From NCBI RefSeq assembly GCF_022288725.1, contig NZ_JAKNTA010000006.1, positions 3,278 through 67,277 of the forward strand: a stretch of 64,000 nt of DNA, written 5' to 3'. Positions 53,006 through 61,297 of this stretch are shown piece by piece (within the stretch, counting starts at the first letter, position 1; each line of letters begins with the position of its first letter). The notes below the pieces were generated by a model. It saw nothing but the letters and a program-made list of their open reading frames with translations, was not told the DNA's origin and ran no database searches. Origin of the DNA: Kitasatospora sp. A2-31 (GTDB lineage: Bacteria > Actinomycetota > Actinomycetes > Streptomycetales > Streptomycetaceae). The position numbers and the translations under genes were made by a program.

Positions 53006-53662
53006 TCAGTCCTTCACGGTGATCCCCAGGGCGTGGGCGAACTGCGGTGCGAGCTCCAGGAGCTGGGTGGAGCTGATGACCGCGCCGCGCAGGCCCTGGT
53101 GGCCGTCGGGCAGGCCGAGGCGGGCGGCGCCGCGCAGGTCGACCTTGTCGAGCGAGGCCCCGCGCAGCCGGACCTCCTCCAGGGTCGAGCCGGGGAAGGA
53201 GACGTCGGTGAGCTTCGCGTCGCCGAAGTCGACGTCCCTCAGCAGGCAGTCCTCGAAGACGACGTCGCGCAGGACGGCGGCCCGCAGGTTGACCGCCTCC
53301 AGCTTGCAGCCGCGCAGGACCGTGCGGCGCAGCGCCGAGCCGTGGGCCGCGATGCCGGCCAGCACGCCGCCGGTGAGCGCGCTGTCCTGCCACTCGCTCT
53401 CACTCAGGTCGCAGCCCACCCAGCGGCCGGCCTGTACCCAGACCTCGGTGAAGCGGGCCTGGCGCAACCGGACCCCGTCGAGCGCGACGCCGGTCAAGGC
53501 GCACTCCAGGAAGACGGCACCGGCCGCCGACTCGTCGCGGTGCTCGCCGCCGTCGAGGTGCACGGTGTCGTAGCGCTCGTCGCTGCGCAGCGGGCCGGTG
53601 TGCGGGGTCAGCAGGTGGGCGTACGGCAGGTCGGCCAGGCGGTCGGGGACGGAGAGCGGCAT
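53006..53662 (-). CDS. Pentapeptide-repeat protein
   Basis: A 218-residue protein with pentapeptide repeats A(N/D)LXX over about residues 45-190 (ALTGVALDGVRLRQARFTEV; LRDVVFEDCLLRDVDFGDAK), which form a right-handed beta-helix. Some relatives protect DNA gyrase from quinolones, most have no known role; nothing here decides. The ends are less regular: an N-terminal PLSVPDRLADLPYAHLLTPH and a C-terminal helical part with QLLELAPQFAHALGITVKD. The ATG at 53662 follows GAGGTG by 10 nt. Confidence 0.88.
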   Translation of the reverse strand: MPLSVPDRLADLPYAHLLTPHTGPLRSDERYDTVHLDGGEHRDESAAGAVFLECALTGVALDGVRLRQARFTEVWVQAGRWVGCDLSESEWQDSALTGGVLAGIAAHGSALRRTVLRGCKLEAVNLRAAVLRDVVFEDCLLRDVDFGDAKLTDVSFPGSTLEEVRLRGASLDKVDLRGAARLGLPDGHQGLRGAVISSTQLLELAPQFAHALGITVKD

Positions 53663-53824
53663 GGCGGTGGCACCTCGCGGTCGGGGGACGGTCCTCGCCC
53701 GGATGCTCCCACGCGGCACCGACACTCACGCCGGTCGTGTGGAGGTCGCGCCGCGGACGGTGCGCCGCTCATGGGATGCGGTACCGCTCATGGGGTGCAC
53801 CGCCCATGAGGTGGCGGACGGCGG

Positions 53825-53861
53825 GGCCCGGCCGCTCCGGGGGGGGAGGAGCGGCCGGGCC
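53825..53861 (-). terminator. GC-rich hairpin after the first snapalysin gene
   Basis: GGCCCGGCCGCTCC (53825-53838) and GGAGCGGCCGGGCC (53848-53861) form a perfect 14-bp stem with a 9-nt loop. It begins 15 bp beyond the snapalysin stop, in the terminator position, without a T-tract. Confidence 0.72.
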
Positions 53862-53875
53862 GGTGTCACGATGGA

Positions 53876-54502
53876 TCAGCCGCGGGCCCAGAGGGAGTTC
53901 ACCCGGCTGCGCTCCGCGGAGTTCGGGTACGGGTTGGTGCACGAGGTGCCGGGGCCGCCGCCGGACATCAGCTCGCTGCACGGACCCGAGTAGTGGTCGG
54001 GCAGGCCCAGCACGTGCCCGGTCTCGTGGGCGGTGACCCGGGTCGAGTTGTAGCGGCGGTTCTGCGCGTAGTCGAGGAAGATGTAGCCGCGGCCGTGCCC
54101 GTCGGTGCTCGCGTACGAGCCGCGCGAGTCGTTGCCCTCGTAGTAGCGGAAGTCGGCGTTGGTGCCGGACCGCAGCTGGACGTTGCTGACCGAGCCGTTC
54201 CAGATCTGCGCGCTCTGGGCTATCTGGTTGCGGAAGGTCGGGGCGCTGCTGGCGTCGTAGGTCACCACGACCGCCTTGAGGAACGGCGCCGCGGCCTGCT
54301 TGGCGAGCGCCGACTTCATGACGGCCTCGTAGAACGCCTGGTTGTCCGCGTCCTCGGCGGCCGAGCCTGCGTAGCTGTTCGCGGTGTAGCCCTGGGCGGC
54401 CGGGGCGGCCGGGGCGGCCGCGGCGGCGGTCGGCAGGACGGCCACGCCGGCGGCGAGGGCCAGGCCGAGCGCGGCGGACAGCGTACGGGCGATGCGGTTC
54501 AC
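53876..54502 (-). CDS. Snapalysin-type secreted neutral metalloprotease, copy 1
   Basis: A 208-residue preproprotein of the M7 snapalysin family, which is known only from Streptomyces and relatives. A signal peptide ends near residue 30, a short propeptide follows, and the mature enzyme carries the zinc site AHETGHVLGLPDHYS near 160 (HExxHxxGxxD, the aspartate being the unusual third protein ligand) and the downstream Met-turn SELMSGGGPG. The two cysteine pairs (PCSELMS, TSCTNPYP) are typical. GTG start at 54502 follows AGGAG by 9 nt. It lies directly behind a paralogue; the divergent LysR regulator is the usual activator of snapalysin genes. Confidence 0.92.
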   Translation of the reverse strand: MNRIARTLSAALGLALAAGVAVLPTAAAAAPAAPAAQGYTANSYAGSAAEDADNQAFYEAVMKSALAKQAAAPFLKAVVVTYDASSAPTFRNQIAQSAQIWNGSVSNVQLRSGTNADFRYYEGNDSRGSYASTDGHGRGYIFLDYAQNRRYNSTRVTAHETGHVLGLPDHYSGPCSELMSGGGPGTSCTNPYPNSAERSRVNSLWARG

Positions 54503-54593
54503 GTGGGGGCTCCTGTTCGCGGGGGCGCGGCCATGGGGGACCGCGGTGACGGAGGTGAAGGGGGAACCGGTACGGCGGGTCGATCGGCGCGGG

Positions 54594-55241
54594 TCAGCCC
54601 GCGAGGCCGTACCGCCAGAGCGAGTTGACCCGGCTGCGCTCGGTGCTGTTCGGGTAGGGGTTGGTGCAGGACGGGCCGGGACCGCCGCCGGACATCAGCT
54701 CGCTGCACGGGCCCGAGTAGTGGTCGGGCAGACCCAGCACGTGCCCGGTCTCGTGCGCCGTGACGCGCAGGGAGTCGTACTCCTGGTTCTGCGTGTAGTC
54801 GAGGAAGATGTAGCCGCGGCCGTGTCCGTCGGTGCTCGCGTACGAGCCGTTGCTCGGGTCGTCGCCCTCGTAGTAGGAGAAGTCGGCGTTGGAGCCGGCC
54901 TGGAGCTTCACGTTGGCGACCGAACCGTTCCAGATCTGCGCCGCCCGGGCTATCTGCCCGGAGAAGGACGGCGCGTTGCTGGGGTCGTAGGTCACCACGA
55001 CGGCCTTGAGGAACGGCGCCGCGGCCTGCTTGGCCCGCGCCGACTTCATGACGGCCTCGTAGAACGCCTGGTTGTCGGCCTTCCCGCTGCTCGGCTGGGC
55101 CGACGCCGAGGGGGTGTAGTGCTGGGCGCCGGTGGCGGCCCGGTCGGCGGGGGCGGCCGAGGCGGTGGCGGGCAGTGCGGCGAGTCCGGCGGCGAGCGCC
55201 AGACCGACGGCAGCGGAGAGCATCCGCGGGATGCGCTTCAT
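54594..55241 (-). CDS. snpA: Snapalysin-type secreted neutral metalloprotease, copy 2
   Basis: A 215-residue snapalysin paralogue with the same organisation: signal peptide to about 29 (LPATASAAPA), short propeptide, zinc site AHETGHVLGLPDHYS near 164 and SELMSGGGPG. Mature parts of the two copies are alike in most positions (for example YYEG, SYASTDGHGRGYIFLDY), while the propeptides differ more. GGAG is 9 nt before the ATG at 55241. It is adjacent to and divergent from the LysR gene, the classic snpA-snpR arrangement, so this copy is probably the directly activated one and copy 1 may be cotranscribed (91 bp apart). Confidence 0.92.
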   Translation of the reverse strand: MKRIPRMLSAAVGLALAAGLAALPATASAAPADRAATGAQHYTPSASAQPSSGKADNQAFYEAVMKSARAKQAAAPFLKAVVVTYDPSNAPSFSGQIARAAQIWNGSVANVKLQAGSNADFSYYEGDDPSNGSYASTDGHGRGYIFLDYTQNQEYDSLRVTAHETGHVLGLPDHYSGPCSELMSGGGPGPSCTNPYPNSTERSRVNSLWRYGLAG

Positions 55242-55465
55242 GTGGGGGCTCCGATTCGCGGGTGCGCCGCGGCGGTGGGGGCCGGTCGCGGGGCATCGGA
55301 TGAAGGTTTGCTGCCCCAGAGCTTCGGCCAGGCCGGCGGCCCGGCGGATGATGTCAACCGGCGATAGCACGGGCCAATCCCCGCCGTCCGGCGGGGCCCT
55401 GACCCGCACCCGATGACCTGTCATGTCCCTGGCGTCACACCCATTCGCCCGGTTATGCTCCCGAC

Positions 55466-56686
55466 GTGGAGCTCGACGTGAGACACCTCCGGGTGCTGTG
55501 CGCCATCGCCGACACCGGCAGCGTCCGCAAGGCCGCACGGCAGCTCGGGATGACCCAGCCCTCCCTCACCACCCAGCTGCACCGGATCGAACGCACCATC
55601 GGCGGACGGCTGTTCACCCGCGAGCAGACCGGCAGCCGGCCGACCGCGCTCGGGCACTCGGTGCTGTCGCGGGCCCGGCCGGTGATCGCCGAGATGACCG
55701 CCCTGGTCGCCGCCGCGCGGCAGGAGGCCCGCGAGTCGGCCGGTGACGAGCGCACCCGTCGCCTGCGGATCGGCAGCGTCGGCAGCCGGGCGGTGGCGGC
55801 CTGGCTGCGCCGGGTGCACGAGCGGCTGCCGGAGACGGACACCACCATCCACATCGACATCTCCGCCAACGCCCTGCTGCGGATGGTCGCCGCCGACCAG
55901 CTGGACGTGGCCTTCGTGCACGAGAGCGAGGGATTCCCGCTCCGGGTGCCGCCCGACGCCGAGCACCGGGTGCTGCTGGCCCGCGAGCCGCAGTTCGTCG
56001 CCCTGGCCGCCGGCCACCCGGCCGCCGCCCGGTCGGTGGTCCACCTGACCGACCTGGCCGAGGACACCTGGATGGTCGACCCGACCGCCGACCACGAGTA
56101 CGCGGCCATGCGCCGGGTCTTCACCGAGGCCGGGCTCAACCCCCGGGTGGTGCAGGTGCGCGACAACGCCACCGCCGCCGAGCTGGTCGCCTCCGGGGAG
56201 GCCGTCCGCCCCTGCCAGCCGACCTCGGCGCCGGGACCGGGCACGGTCGTCCGGCCGGTGCACGGCGACCCGCTGGCCGTCCGGCTGCTGCTCGCCTGGC
56301 GACCACGGGCGCTCAGCCCGCCCGCGCTCGACGTCCTCTACGGCGAGCTGCGCGCCGCCTACCTGGACCTGGCCCGGGGCAACCCGGCCTACCGGGCCTG
56401 GCTCGCCCGGCACGGCCACGCCCTCCAGCACCTGCTGGGCCCCGGGCCCCGGGAGGACCCCCGCGACGGGCAGCCGCGGGAGCCCCTCCCCTCCGCCGGT
56501 CAGCCGCGGGCGTGCAGCGTGACGCCCACCGCCACCGTGGCCGCACTCACCAGGCCGGCCACCAGGACGCCCGAACCGCCGGCCGCGGTGCACGCCAGCA
56601 CCGCCAGCGAGGCGACCGGCAGCAGCGCCTGCTCGACGCCGGTCTTGACGTGCCGGGCGTGCAGCAGCCAGACGGTGAACAGGTAG
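55466..56686 (+). CDS. LysR-family activator, divergent from snapalysin
   Basis: A 406-residue LysR-type regulator. The winged helix-turn-helix is LRVLCAIADTGSVRKAARQL and MTQPSLTTQLHRIERTIGG near residues 8-50; the effector domain extends to about 300. TATGCT (55454-55459) lies 6 nt before GTG 55466, so the mRNA is probably leaderless. Family members are about 300-330 residues long; here no stop occurs until 56686, giving a Pro/Ala/Thr-rich tail whose last 62 codons are antisense to the C-terminus of the LtrA-like gene. The homologous SnpR/MprR proteins activate the neutral protease in a LysR manner. Confidence 0.85.
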   Translation: MELDVRHLRVLCAIADTGSVRKAARQLGMTQPSLTTQLHRIERTIGGRLFTREQTGSRPTALGHSVLSRARPVIAEMTALVAAARQEARESAGDERTRRLRIGSVGSRAVAAWLRRVHERLPETDTTIHIDISANALLRMVAADQLDVAFVHESEGFPLRVPPDAEHRVLLAREPQFVALAAGHPAAARSVVHLTDLAEDTWMVDPTADHEYAAMRRVFTEAGLNPRVVQVRDNATAAELVASGEAVRPCQPTSAPGPGTVVRPVHGDPLAVRLLLAWRPRALSPPALDVLYGELRAAYLDLARGNPAYRAWLARHGHALQHLLGPGPREDPRDGQPREPLPSAGQPRACSVTPTATVAALTRPATRTPEPPAAVHASTASEATGSSACSTPVLTCRACSSQTVNR

Positions 56687-57690
56687 ACCGCCGTCGGCAC
56701 GGTCACCGTCGCGGTGGCGGCGGTCTGGGAGACGTGCGCCTTGTGCACCGCCGACTCGACCGCGACCTCCAGCCCCGCGCCGATCGCCGCCGCCGCCCCG
56801 AACACCACGTAGTGGCCGTAGCCCCAGAGGAAGGCCTGCCGGTTGGAGCGCAGGTGCTCGTGGACCTCCCGGGCGAAGTAGATCCACCAGGCCGAGAAGC
56901 AGATCAGCAGACCGCCGGCGGCGACCGGCAGCAGCCGGCCGAGCCCCTCGTGCGCGTCCACCGCCGACTGCACCGCGACGGTCGCCGCCGCCACCGTCTC
57001 ACCCAGCACGATCAGGGTGAACAGGCCGTAGCGCTCGGCGATGTGGTGCGGGTGCCAGCTGGTGCGCAGCCGCAGCTCGGCGATCACCGGCACGGACAGC
57101 TCGGCCAGGATGCCGAGCAGGATCCCGTACGGCCGGACCGGCTCCGGCAGCAGCAGCACCACGGCCCAGCCGATCTGGCAGAGCGTGATCCCCAGCGCGT
57201 ACCGCAGGGCGACCCCGCGTGCCGCGCCCTCCTCCCCGGCCGCCGCGCGCAGCCACTGGGTGACCATGGCCAGGCGCATCACCACGTACCCGACCACCGA
57301 GAGCGTCAGGTCCTGGTCGGCGAACATCCTGGGCACGCCCGCCGCGAGGATCAGCACGCCGGCGATCTGCACCAGCGTGGTCACCCGGTAGGGGACGTCG
57401 TCGCAGTCGTACGCCGAGGCGAACCAGGTGAAGTTCATCCAGGCCCACCAGATCGCGAAGAACGCGAAGACGTACCCCCGCAGGCCGTCGCCGTAGTGCC
57501 CGGCGGCGAGGTCGTGGGCCAGCTCCCGGCCGGCCTGGCCCACCGCGACCACGAAGCAGAGGTCGAAGAACAGCTCCAGCGGCGTGGCCACCCGGTGCGG
57601 CTCGTCCCGGCTGCGCGGGACCATCGGACGCACCGCGCGCCGGTCGACGGGATGCGGGCTGCGGGGGGCCGCGGCGGATTCGCTGCTCAT
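56500..57690 (-). CDS. Low temperature requirement protein A (LtrA)-like membrane protein
   Basis: A 396-residue protein with about 11 membrane helices. The first one follows TPLELFFDLCFVVAVGQ near 38-54, the LtrA signature, and later RYGLFTLIVLGETVAAATVA near 234 is also characteristic. The function is unknown; LtrA was named in Listeria for growth in the cold. The ATG at 57690 gives the conserved N-terminal part preceded by a short Ser/Pro-rich segment. Its 3' end overlaps that of the convergent LysR gene by 187 bp. Confidence 0.88.
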   Translation of the reverse strand: MSSESAAAPRSPHPVDRRAVRPMVPRSRDEPHRVATPLELFFDLCFVVAVGQAGRELAHDLAAGHYGDGLRGYVFAFFAIWWAWMNFTWFASAYDCDDVPYRVTTLVQIAGVLILAAGVPRMFADQDLTLSVVGYVVMRLAMVTQWLRAAAGEEGAARGVALRYALGITLCQIGWAVVLLLPEPVRPYGILLGILAELSVPVIAELRLRTSWHPHHIAERYGLFTLIVLGETVAAATVAVQSAVDAHEGLGRLLPVAAGGLLICFSAWWIYFAREVHEHLRSNRQAFLWGYGHYVVFGAAAAIGAGLEVAVESAVHKAHVSQTAATATVTVPTAVYLFTVWLLHARHVKTGVEQALLPVASLAVLACTAAGGSGVLVAGLVSAATVAVGVTLHARG

Positions 57691-58279
57691 GGTCTGGTCT
57701 CCGGGCTGCGGGACGGCGGACTGCGCCAGGGCGGGCCGCCGGACGGCCTGCTGCGCCGTCCCGCGCATCCTGGCAGCGGCGCGGGACGGGCGCACGCACC
57801 GGCGCGCGGTCGCGAAACACGCCCGTCATGTCGCTGTGGCCCGGTATTCTCCCTCCGGCTTCGCCCGATATGCCCTGCCGTCAGCGAGAGTTGACGCCCG
57901 GGTGCGCGAACCGGGTGACAGCGGCACGGGTTTCCGGGCGCGCCCGTGCCGTACGGCACGGCGGCCGGGATCCCCCGCTAGATTCTTCCCCGGTTGGAAG
58001 CGAGCGGGTCCGGAGCGACCCCACGACACGGGCGGCCTGCGGGCAACGCGGAAGGTCAAGGCCGGCGGCAGGACGGCGGGGGCGGCAGAGCCGGTCCCCC
58101 GCGTCCGCACCACCGGCCTCGTGATCACCGCGCTGCTCGCCAGCGCCTGCCGTGCCGCGCTCTCCGCCGCCTACGCGGACGCGACGCCCGCCGGAGCCGA
58201 TCGGGCCGCCGGAGCCGATGGGATAGAGCCGATAGAGCCGCTGAGGCCGATCGGGCCGCCGGGGCCGCTTCGGCGCCGG
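57691..58279. other. Intergenic region with orphan promoter-like element
   Basis: This gap of 589 bases lies upstream of the LtrA gene and beyond the stop of the lipoprotein gene, so on the plus strand no known gene is served. It contains a perfect 18-bp palindrome (57944-57961) followed 17 bp later by TAGATT (57979-57984) and a relatively AT-rich piece. No frame looks convincingly coding; a small RNA or small peptide is possible. Confidence 0.5.
57944..57961. promoter_or_regulatory. Perfect 18-bp palindrome
   Basis: CCGTGCCGTACGGCACGG is self-complementary over all 18 bases. A -10-like TAGATT follows at 57979-57984, 17 bp downstream, so the palindrome sits over the -35 position of a possible plus-strand promoter. 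Confidence 0.6.
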
Positions 58280-59986
58280 TCACTTCTCCCAGCCGACCTT
58301 GGCGTAGTCGACGCCGGCCAGGCCGAACGCGCCGTAGTTGGCCAGGCCCTTGCGAGCCGCCACCACCGTCGGCCGCTGGTAGAGCTCGACGGTGTGGCCG
58401 AGCTCCCAGATCCTCGCGTCCGCCTGGTTGTAGAGCTTCGCCGCCTCCACCGGGTCGATGGTGCCGGCCGCCTTCTTGAGCAGGCCGTCGATCTCCGGCG
58501 TGCCGAGCTTGGAGAAGTTGCCGAAGACGTTGTCGCCCTGCGGCAGGCGGAAGTTGCCCAGGCTGCTGGAGAGCGGGAACGAGTCGGTGTTGCGCCAGCT
58601 CGCGACGTCGAACTTGCCCAGGTTGACGTACTTGGTGAAGAAGTCGTTGCTCGGGACCTTGTCGAGCTCGACCTTGACGCCGGCCGCCAGCCACATCGCC
58701 TGGGCTGCGGTGGCCAGGTCGAGCTGCGCCTGGGGGGTGGCGTCGTTGAGCACCCAGTGCAGGGTCAGCGACTGGCCGTCCTTGGTCCGCGGCTGCCCGC
58801 TGCCGGCGTCCTTCCAACCGGCCTCGTCCAGCGCCTTCTTGGCGGCGGCCAGGTCGAACTTGGCCCACTCGCCCGAGTTGTCCTGGTAACCGGTCTGGTT
58901 GGGCATGAAGATGTGGTTGCCCAACGGCTTGAACTCCACCGGCACGCCGTTGTTGGCGATCTTGATCAGGGCGGAGCGGTCCAGCGCCTTGCCGAGCGCC
59001 TGGCGCACCTTCTGGTCGGCCAGCGCGCCGCCGCCACCGAAGGAGATGTGCACCTCGTCCCACGGGCTGGCGCTCCGGATCACCGCCTCCTTGGCGTCCT
59101 TGAGCTGCCCGTACGCCGTCGCGGTGCCGGCCGTGGCGAAGTCGATCTCGTTGTTGAGGAAGGCCTGGGTGGTCGCCGACTGCGACATCACCCGGAAGGT
59201 GATCTTGTCGGCCTTGGGCTTCGCGCCCCACCAGTTCGGGTCCGGGACCAGCGTGAGGGTCTGGGCGGTCTTGTCCGCCACGCCGACCTTCAGCGCGCCG
59301 GCGGTGATCGGGATCTTCTCCACCCAGCCCTTGTTGAAGTCGTCGGCCGTGGCGATGCCGGCCGCCGGGATCAGCGGGCGGAACAGGTTCTGCCAGTCGG
59401 CGTACGGCTCCGAGAAGGTGACCTTCACCTCCGTCGGGTCCGCGCCCTGCTCCACGCCGGAGATCAGCTCGTAGCCGGCGGAGTCGGCGATGTTGTAGCC
59501 GTCCTTCTTGCCGCCGGTGGCCTCCCAGTCCGCCTTGAAGTCCAGGTAGCCGAGCGGCTTCCCGTCCGACCACTTGGCCTTCGGGTTGAGCTTGTAGGTG
59601 ACCACCTGCGGCGAGGTGGAGGTGACCTTCGCCTCCAGCAGGTAGTCGGTGACCGGCTTGAAGGTGCCCGACTCGTCGGTGGTGAACAGATTGGGCTCCA
59701 GGGCCCGCATGATCTCGACCGCGTCGCCGTAGCGACCGTCCACCTGGTACGGGTTCCACTGGGTGATCCACTGGTACAGCGGGAACTTGACCTCGCCGCC
59801 GTCCTTCAGCTGGTCCACCGGCTTGGGGTTGATGTCGCTCGCGCCCTGTCTCGGCGGCTCGCTCTTGACCGCGTCGTCGGCCGAGCCGCCGCCCGAGCTG
59901 CACGCGGTCGCCGCCAGCGCGGCGGCCAGGGTGAGGGCGGCCGCCCGGCCGAGACGGCGCACGGGCGTGACGGTGGATGCGTGCAT
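58280..59986 (-). CDS. Peptide ABC transporter substrate-binding lipoprotein
   Basis: A 568-residue family 5 extracellular solute-binding protein. The signal peptide ends in the lipobox LAATAC near residue 29, so the mature protein is lipid-anchored outside. Typical segments are DAVEIMRALEPNLFTTDESG near 87, YKLNPKAKWSDGKPL near 129, AFLNNEIDFATAG near 285 and VRQALGKALDRSALI near 330. It captures oligopeptides (or related compounds) for the divergently encoded permease pair and ATPase. I recall similar binding-protein/permease/ATPase sets in S. coelicolor, but which ligand is bound cannot be read here. Confidence 0.9.
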   Translation of the reverse strand: MHASTVTPVRRLGRAAALTLAAALAATACSSGGGSADDAVKSEPPRQGASDINPKPVDQLKDGGEVKFPLYQWITQWNPYQVDGRYGDAVEIMRALEPNLFTTDESGTFKPVTDYLLEAKVTSTSPQVVTYKLNPKAKWSDGKPLGYLDFKADWEATGGKKDGYNIADSAGYELISGVEQGADPTEVKVTFSEPYADWQNLFRPLIPAAGIATADDFNKGWVEKIPITAGALKVGVADKTAQTLTLVPDPNWWGAKPKADKITFRVMSQSATTQAFLNNEIDFATAGTATAYGQLKDAKEAVIRSASPWDEVHISFGGGGALADQKVRQALGKALDRSALIKIANNGVPVEFKPLGNHIFMPNQTGYQDNSGEWAKFDLAAAKKALDEAGWKDAGSGQPRTKDGQSLTLHWVLNDATPQAQLDLATAAQAMWLAAGVKVELDKVPSNDFFTKYVNLGKFDVASWRNTDSFPLSSSLGNFRLPQGDNVFGNFSKLGTPEIDGLLKKAAGTIDPVEAAKLYNQADARIWELGHTVELYQRPTVVAARKGLANYGAFGLAGVDYAKVGWEK

Positions 59987-60254
59987 GAGGGTCCCCCAGA
60001 AGATCCGGAACGTGGCAAGGGTTGGGCGTCGCGAGGTGTGGCGAGGCTTGAACGTGGGCAGCCAAGTCGGTGCCCGGTGAGCGAACGTAACAGCCGATCA
60101 GATCCAGTACCAGGGGGTGTGGTTCACGCCTGATCCAAAAGCAACGGGCGGCAACACGGCCGCAACACGCCGGCCGTGCGCCGGTGCCAGACTCCTGACC
60201 TGCACCTCTCCCCGTCCGGCCCGAACCGGGCCACCGACCGAAGGCCACCCACCG
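59987..60254. promoter_or_regulatory. Divergent promoter region of the peptide importer
   Basis: The 315-base space between the lipoprotein start and the first permease start (60302) is AT-richer near 60085-60140. TTACGTT on the minus strand (about 60085-60092) is a possible -10 for the lipoprotein. No gene other than the short leader frame at 60255 was found. Confidence 0.4.
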
Positions 60255-60302
60255 ATGCCCACCAGACGCGTCGGAGCCGCCCCCACCCCGGGCGGCCGCT
60301 GA
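60255..60302 (+). CDS. Possible 15-residue leader peptide coupled to the permease
   Basis: ATG 60255 is preceded by GAAGG at a distance of 10 nt and encodes MPTRRVGAAPTPGGR before a TGA whose last base is the first base of the permease ATG (TGATG). The permease itself has no ribosome site, so re-initiation after this frame would explain its translation. It is too short for codon statistics. Confidence 0.4.
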   Translation: MPTRRVGAAPTPGGR

Positions 60303-61282
60303 TGCTCCGCTACCTGGCGAAACGATTCAGCTACTACGCCGTCCTGCTGATCGTCGCCGTCTTCCTGGCGTACGCGCTCTCCGCCACCGCGCTGCGGCCC
60401 CGCACCTACTTCGAGGCCAAGGTGCCGCGCCCGGCCGCCGCATCGGTCGAGCGGCAGCTCGACGACCTCAACCTGAACGACCACACCCCCGTCGTCGAGC
60501 GCTTCGGCCACTGGGCCGGCGACCTGCTCCACGGGGACCTCGGCCGCACCATCCACGACACCCCGGTCACGGACGACTTCCGCCGCCGGGTCTGGGTCTC
60601 ACTGCGGCTGCTGCTGCTCGGCAGCCTGCTCGGCATGGCCCTCGGCGTCGCGGCCGGCGCCTGGAGCGCGGTACGCCAGTACCGCATCTCCGACCGGCTG
60701 CTCACCGTGTTCTCGTTCGTCCTGCTCTCCACCCCGGTCTTCCTGGTGGCGCTGTTCCTCAAGAACGGCGCCATCGCCGCCAAGGACGTCGCCGGCCACG
60801 AGGTCGTGCCCTTCACCGGGTACGAGACCCCCGGCCTGACCGGCGGCATCGGCGCCCACCTCGCCGACTGGGCGCTGCACCTGCTGCTGCCCACCCTCTC
60901 GCTGGCCCTCGGCGGCCTCGCCACCTACAGCCGCTACCAGCGCGGCACCATGCTGGACGTGCTCGGCTCGGACTACCTGCGCACCGCCGAGGCCAAGGGC
61001 CTCACCCGGGGCCGCGCGCTGGTCAAGCACGGGCTGCGGACGGCCGTGATCCCGATGTCGACGATGTTCGCCTACAGCTTCCTCGGCATCTTCACCGGCG
61101 CCGCCTTCACCGAGACCATCTTCGGCTGGCACGGCATGGGCGAGTGGTTCATCCAGTCCATCAACGAACAGGACGTCAACTCGGTGGTCGCCGTCAACCT
61201 GTTCGCCGCGGTGGTCGTCCTCGCCTCCGGCTTCCTCGCCGACACCCTGCACGCCGCCCTCGACCCGCGCGTGCGGTCCTGA
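60302..61282 (+). CDS. Peptide ABC transporter permease (DppB-type)
   Basis: A 326-residue membrane permease with six helices. The N-terminal helix follows MLRYLAKRFSYYAVLLIV, the outer loop is long (about 35-100), and the ABC-contact EAA loop is DYLRTAEAKGLTRGRALVKH near 221-240. The C-terminal ETIFGWHGMGEWFIQSI pattern is typical of DppB/OppB. It forms the channel with the next protein. No Shine-Dalgarno of its own; see the leader frame. First permease of an operon with 15 bp to the next gene. Confidence 0.9.
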   Translation: MLRYLAKRFSYYAVLLIVAVFLAYALSATALRPRTYFEAKVPRPAAASVERQLDDLNLNDHTPVVERFGHWAGDLLHGDLGRTIHDTPVTDDFRRRVWVSLRLLLLGSLLGMALGVAAGAWSAVRQYRISDRLLTVFSFVLLSTPVFLVALFLKNGAIAAKDVAGHEVVPFTGYETPGLTGGIGAHLADWALHLLLPTLSLALGGLATYSRYQRGTMLDVLGSDYLRTAEAKGLTRGRALVKHGLRTAVIPMSTMFAYSFLGIFTGAAFTETIFGWHGMGEWFIQSINEQDVNSVVAVNLFAAVVVLASGFLADTLHAALDPRVRS

Positions 61283-61297
61283 CCGGAGGAGACTGCC

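Noticed and set aside
58280..60133. Long open frames on the plus strand across the lipoprotein gene
   Set aside because: They have no homology, and are the expected antisense frames of a GC-rich gene; the minus-strand lipoprotein has signal, lipobox and family motifs.
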